Assembly (NCBI GenBank): GCA_903837255.1
Contig: CAILTZ010000343.1
Span: 1-7,197, forward strand
From: an uncultured Pirellula sp.
Lineage (GTDB): Bacteria; Planctomycetota; Planctomycetia; Pirellulales; Pirellulaceae
Direction: 5' to 3'
DNA: 7,197 nt
Position numbers and translations under genes: made by a program. Below, piece by piece: positions 6,939 to 7,197 of this stretch (positions are counted from its first letter, which is position 1; the number at the start of each line of letters is the position of its first letter). The notes under the pieces are model-generated. The model made no database searches, had not been told where the DNA came from, and worked only from the letters and a program-made list of their open reading frames with translations.

Positions 6939-6978
6939 GCAAGATCCACTACCAGGAACGGGCTTCCTCCGTGGTCTC
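6939..6978 (+). repeat. 40-base direct repeat, copy 1, with internal hairpin
   Basis: Matches 7157-7196 at 39 of 40 positions; the only difference is A at 6944 against T at 7162, and the last 34 bases are identical. Inside it CCAC(6946-6949), AGGAA(6954-6958), a CGGGC loop, TTCCT(6964-6968) and GTGG(6971-6974) can fold as a hairpin with a small internal loop. The repeat starts 17 bases after the GNAT stop codon. No T run follows, so it does not look like an ordinary terminator. Confidence 0.9.
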
Positions 6979-7027
6979 TGTGGTCTCCGTGGCCTCCCTG
7001 GTCTCTGTGCCTCTGTGCCTCTGTGGT
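6967..7027 (+). repeat. Tandem array of seven 8-9 base CTCYGTGGT-type units
   Basis: Units start at 6967, 6976, 6985, 6994, 7003, 7011 and 7019: CTCCGTGGT, CTCTGTGGT, CTCCGTGGC, CTCCCTGGT, CTCTGTGC, CTCTGTGC, CTCTGTGGT. On the other strand this is the ACCACAGAG / GCACAGAG type of intergenic repeat. I recognise it as scattered through many planctomycete and other environmental bacterial genomes, where it yields false peptides containing HRGTEAQR. It overlaps the 3' end of repeat copy 1. Confidence 0.85.
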
Positions 7028-7050
7028 TCAAGCCGGCTGCTTGGCTGTTT

Positions 7051-7083
7051 CATCAGCAATCCATCAGCGGTCCATCAGCGGTC
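7051..7083 (+). repeat. Three 11-base tandem units (CATCAGCRRTC)
   Basis: CATCAGCAATC at 7051-7061, then CATCAGCGGTC at 7062-7072 and again at 7073-7083. The last two are identical; the first differs at two positions. No coding frame uses it. Confidence 0.85.
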
Positions 7084-7113
7084 CGGGTTGCTGTCCGGGG
7101 ATCCTCGAGTCTC

Positions 7114-7137
7114 ACGCTAAGACGCCAAGACGCAAAG
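7114..7137 (+). repeat. Three 8-base units of the ACGCNAAG type
   Basis: ACGCTAAG, ACGCCAAG and ACGCAAAG lie end to end at 7114-7121, 7122-7129 and 7130-7137, preceded by CTC. This is the second familiar family of dispersed intergenic repeat (its false translation reads SHAKTPRRK). It sits between the GTGG-type array and repeat copy 2. Confidence 0.8.
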
Positions 7138-7156
7138 GGAGAAAACCAAGACTTTA

Positions 7157-7196
7157 GCAAGTTCCACTACCAGGAACGGGCTTCCTCCGTGGTCTC
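7157..7196 (+). repeat. 40-base direct repeat, copy 2, at the window edge
   Basis: Second copy of 6939-6978, 218 bases downstream, with the same hairpin at 7164-7192. The window ends one base later, so it is not possible to see whether a GTGG-type array also follows this copy, as it follows copy 1. Confidence 0.9.
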
Positions 7197-7197
7197 C

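Noticed and set aside
6939..7196. A CRISPR array, because of the repeated 40-base element with intervening sequence.
   Set aside because: Only two copies, the intervening 178 bases are far too long for a spacer and are themselves repetitive, and no cas gene is in the window.

Overview
The window reads as a stretch of chromosome from a planctomycete, most likely in the Pirellulaceae. This is an inference from four things: moderate GC; mostly weak or absent Shine-Dalgarno sites; a secreted protein joining a thioredoxin-like fold to a trypsin-like protease; and an intergenic block of short G/T-rich repeats (on the other strand, the 'CACAGAG' and 'ACGCAAAG' type) that I know from planctomycete and other environmental genomes. 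No rRNA, tRNA, CRISPR array, transposase or phage gene was seen.

Layout. 1-816 (minus) is the N-terminal part of an exported thioredoxin-like/trypsin-like protein that runs off the left edge. 926-1855 (minus) is a transglutaminase-like cysteine protease. 2045-2827 (plus), divergent from it, is a class I SAM-dependent methyltransferase. Three minus-strand genes follow, in transcription order from the right: ftsY (6400-5312), a membrane-anchored MutS-like ATPase (5247-3349) and a small DUF3127-type OB-fold protein (3246-2872) with an SSB-like acidic tail. Divergent from ftsY, 6518-6922 (plus) is a small GNAT acetyltransferase. The remaining 275 bases (6923-7197) have no credible gene. They hold layered short repeats, including a 40-base near-identical direct repeat with a built-in hairpin whose second copy ends one base before the window edge.

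How the genes relate. FtsY is the SRP receptor and a core housekeeping gene. The MutS-like gene lies 64 bases downstream on the same strand and could be co-transcribed, although a weak terminator-like hairpin sits in the gap. The MutS-like ATPase keeps only the MutS ATPase core and adds four or five predicted membrane segments in place of the DNA-mismatch domains, so a role in ordinary mismatch repair is doubtful. The DUF3127 protein beside it has the features of a single-strand nucleic-acid binder. The protease, transglutaminase and methyltransferase do not form an obvious pathway.

No clearly new multi-gene system is visible. The items most worth a second look are the repeat cluster at the right end, the membrane MutS-like ATPase, the SSB-like tail on the DUF3127 protein, and the redox-dead thioredoxin/protease fusion whose linkers carry two separate 15-base tandem repeats.
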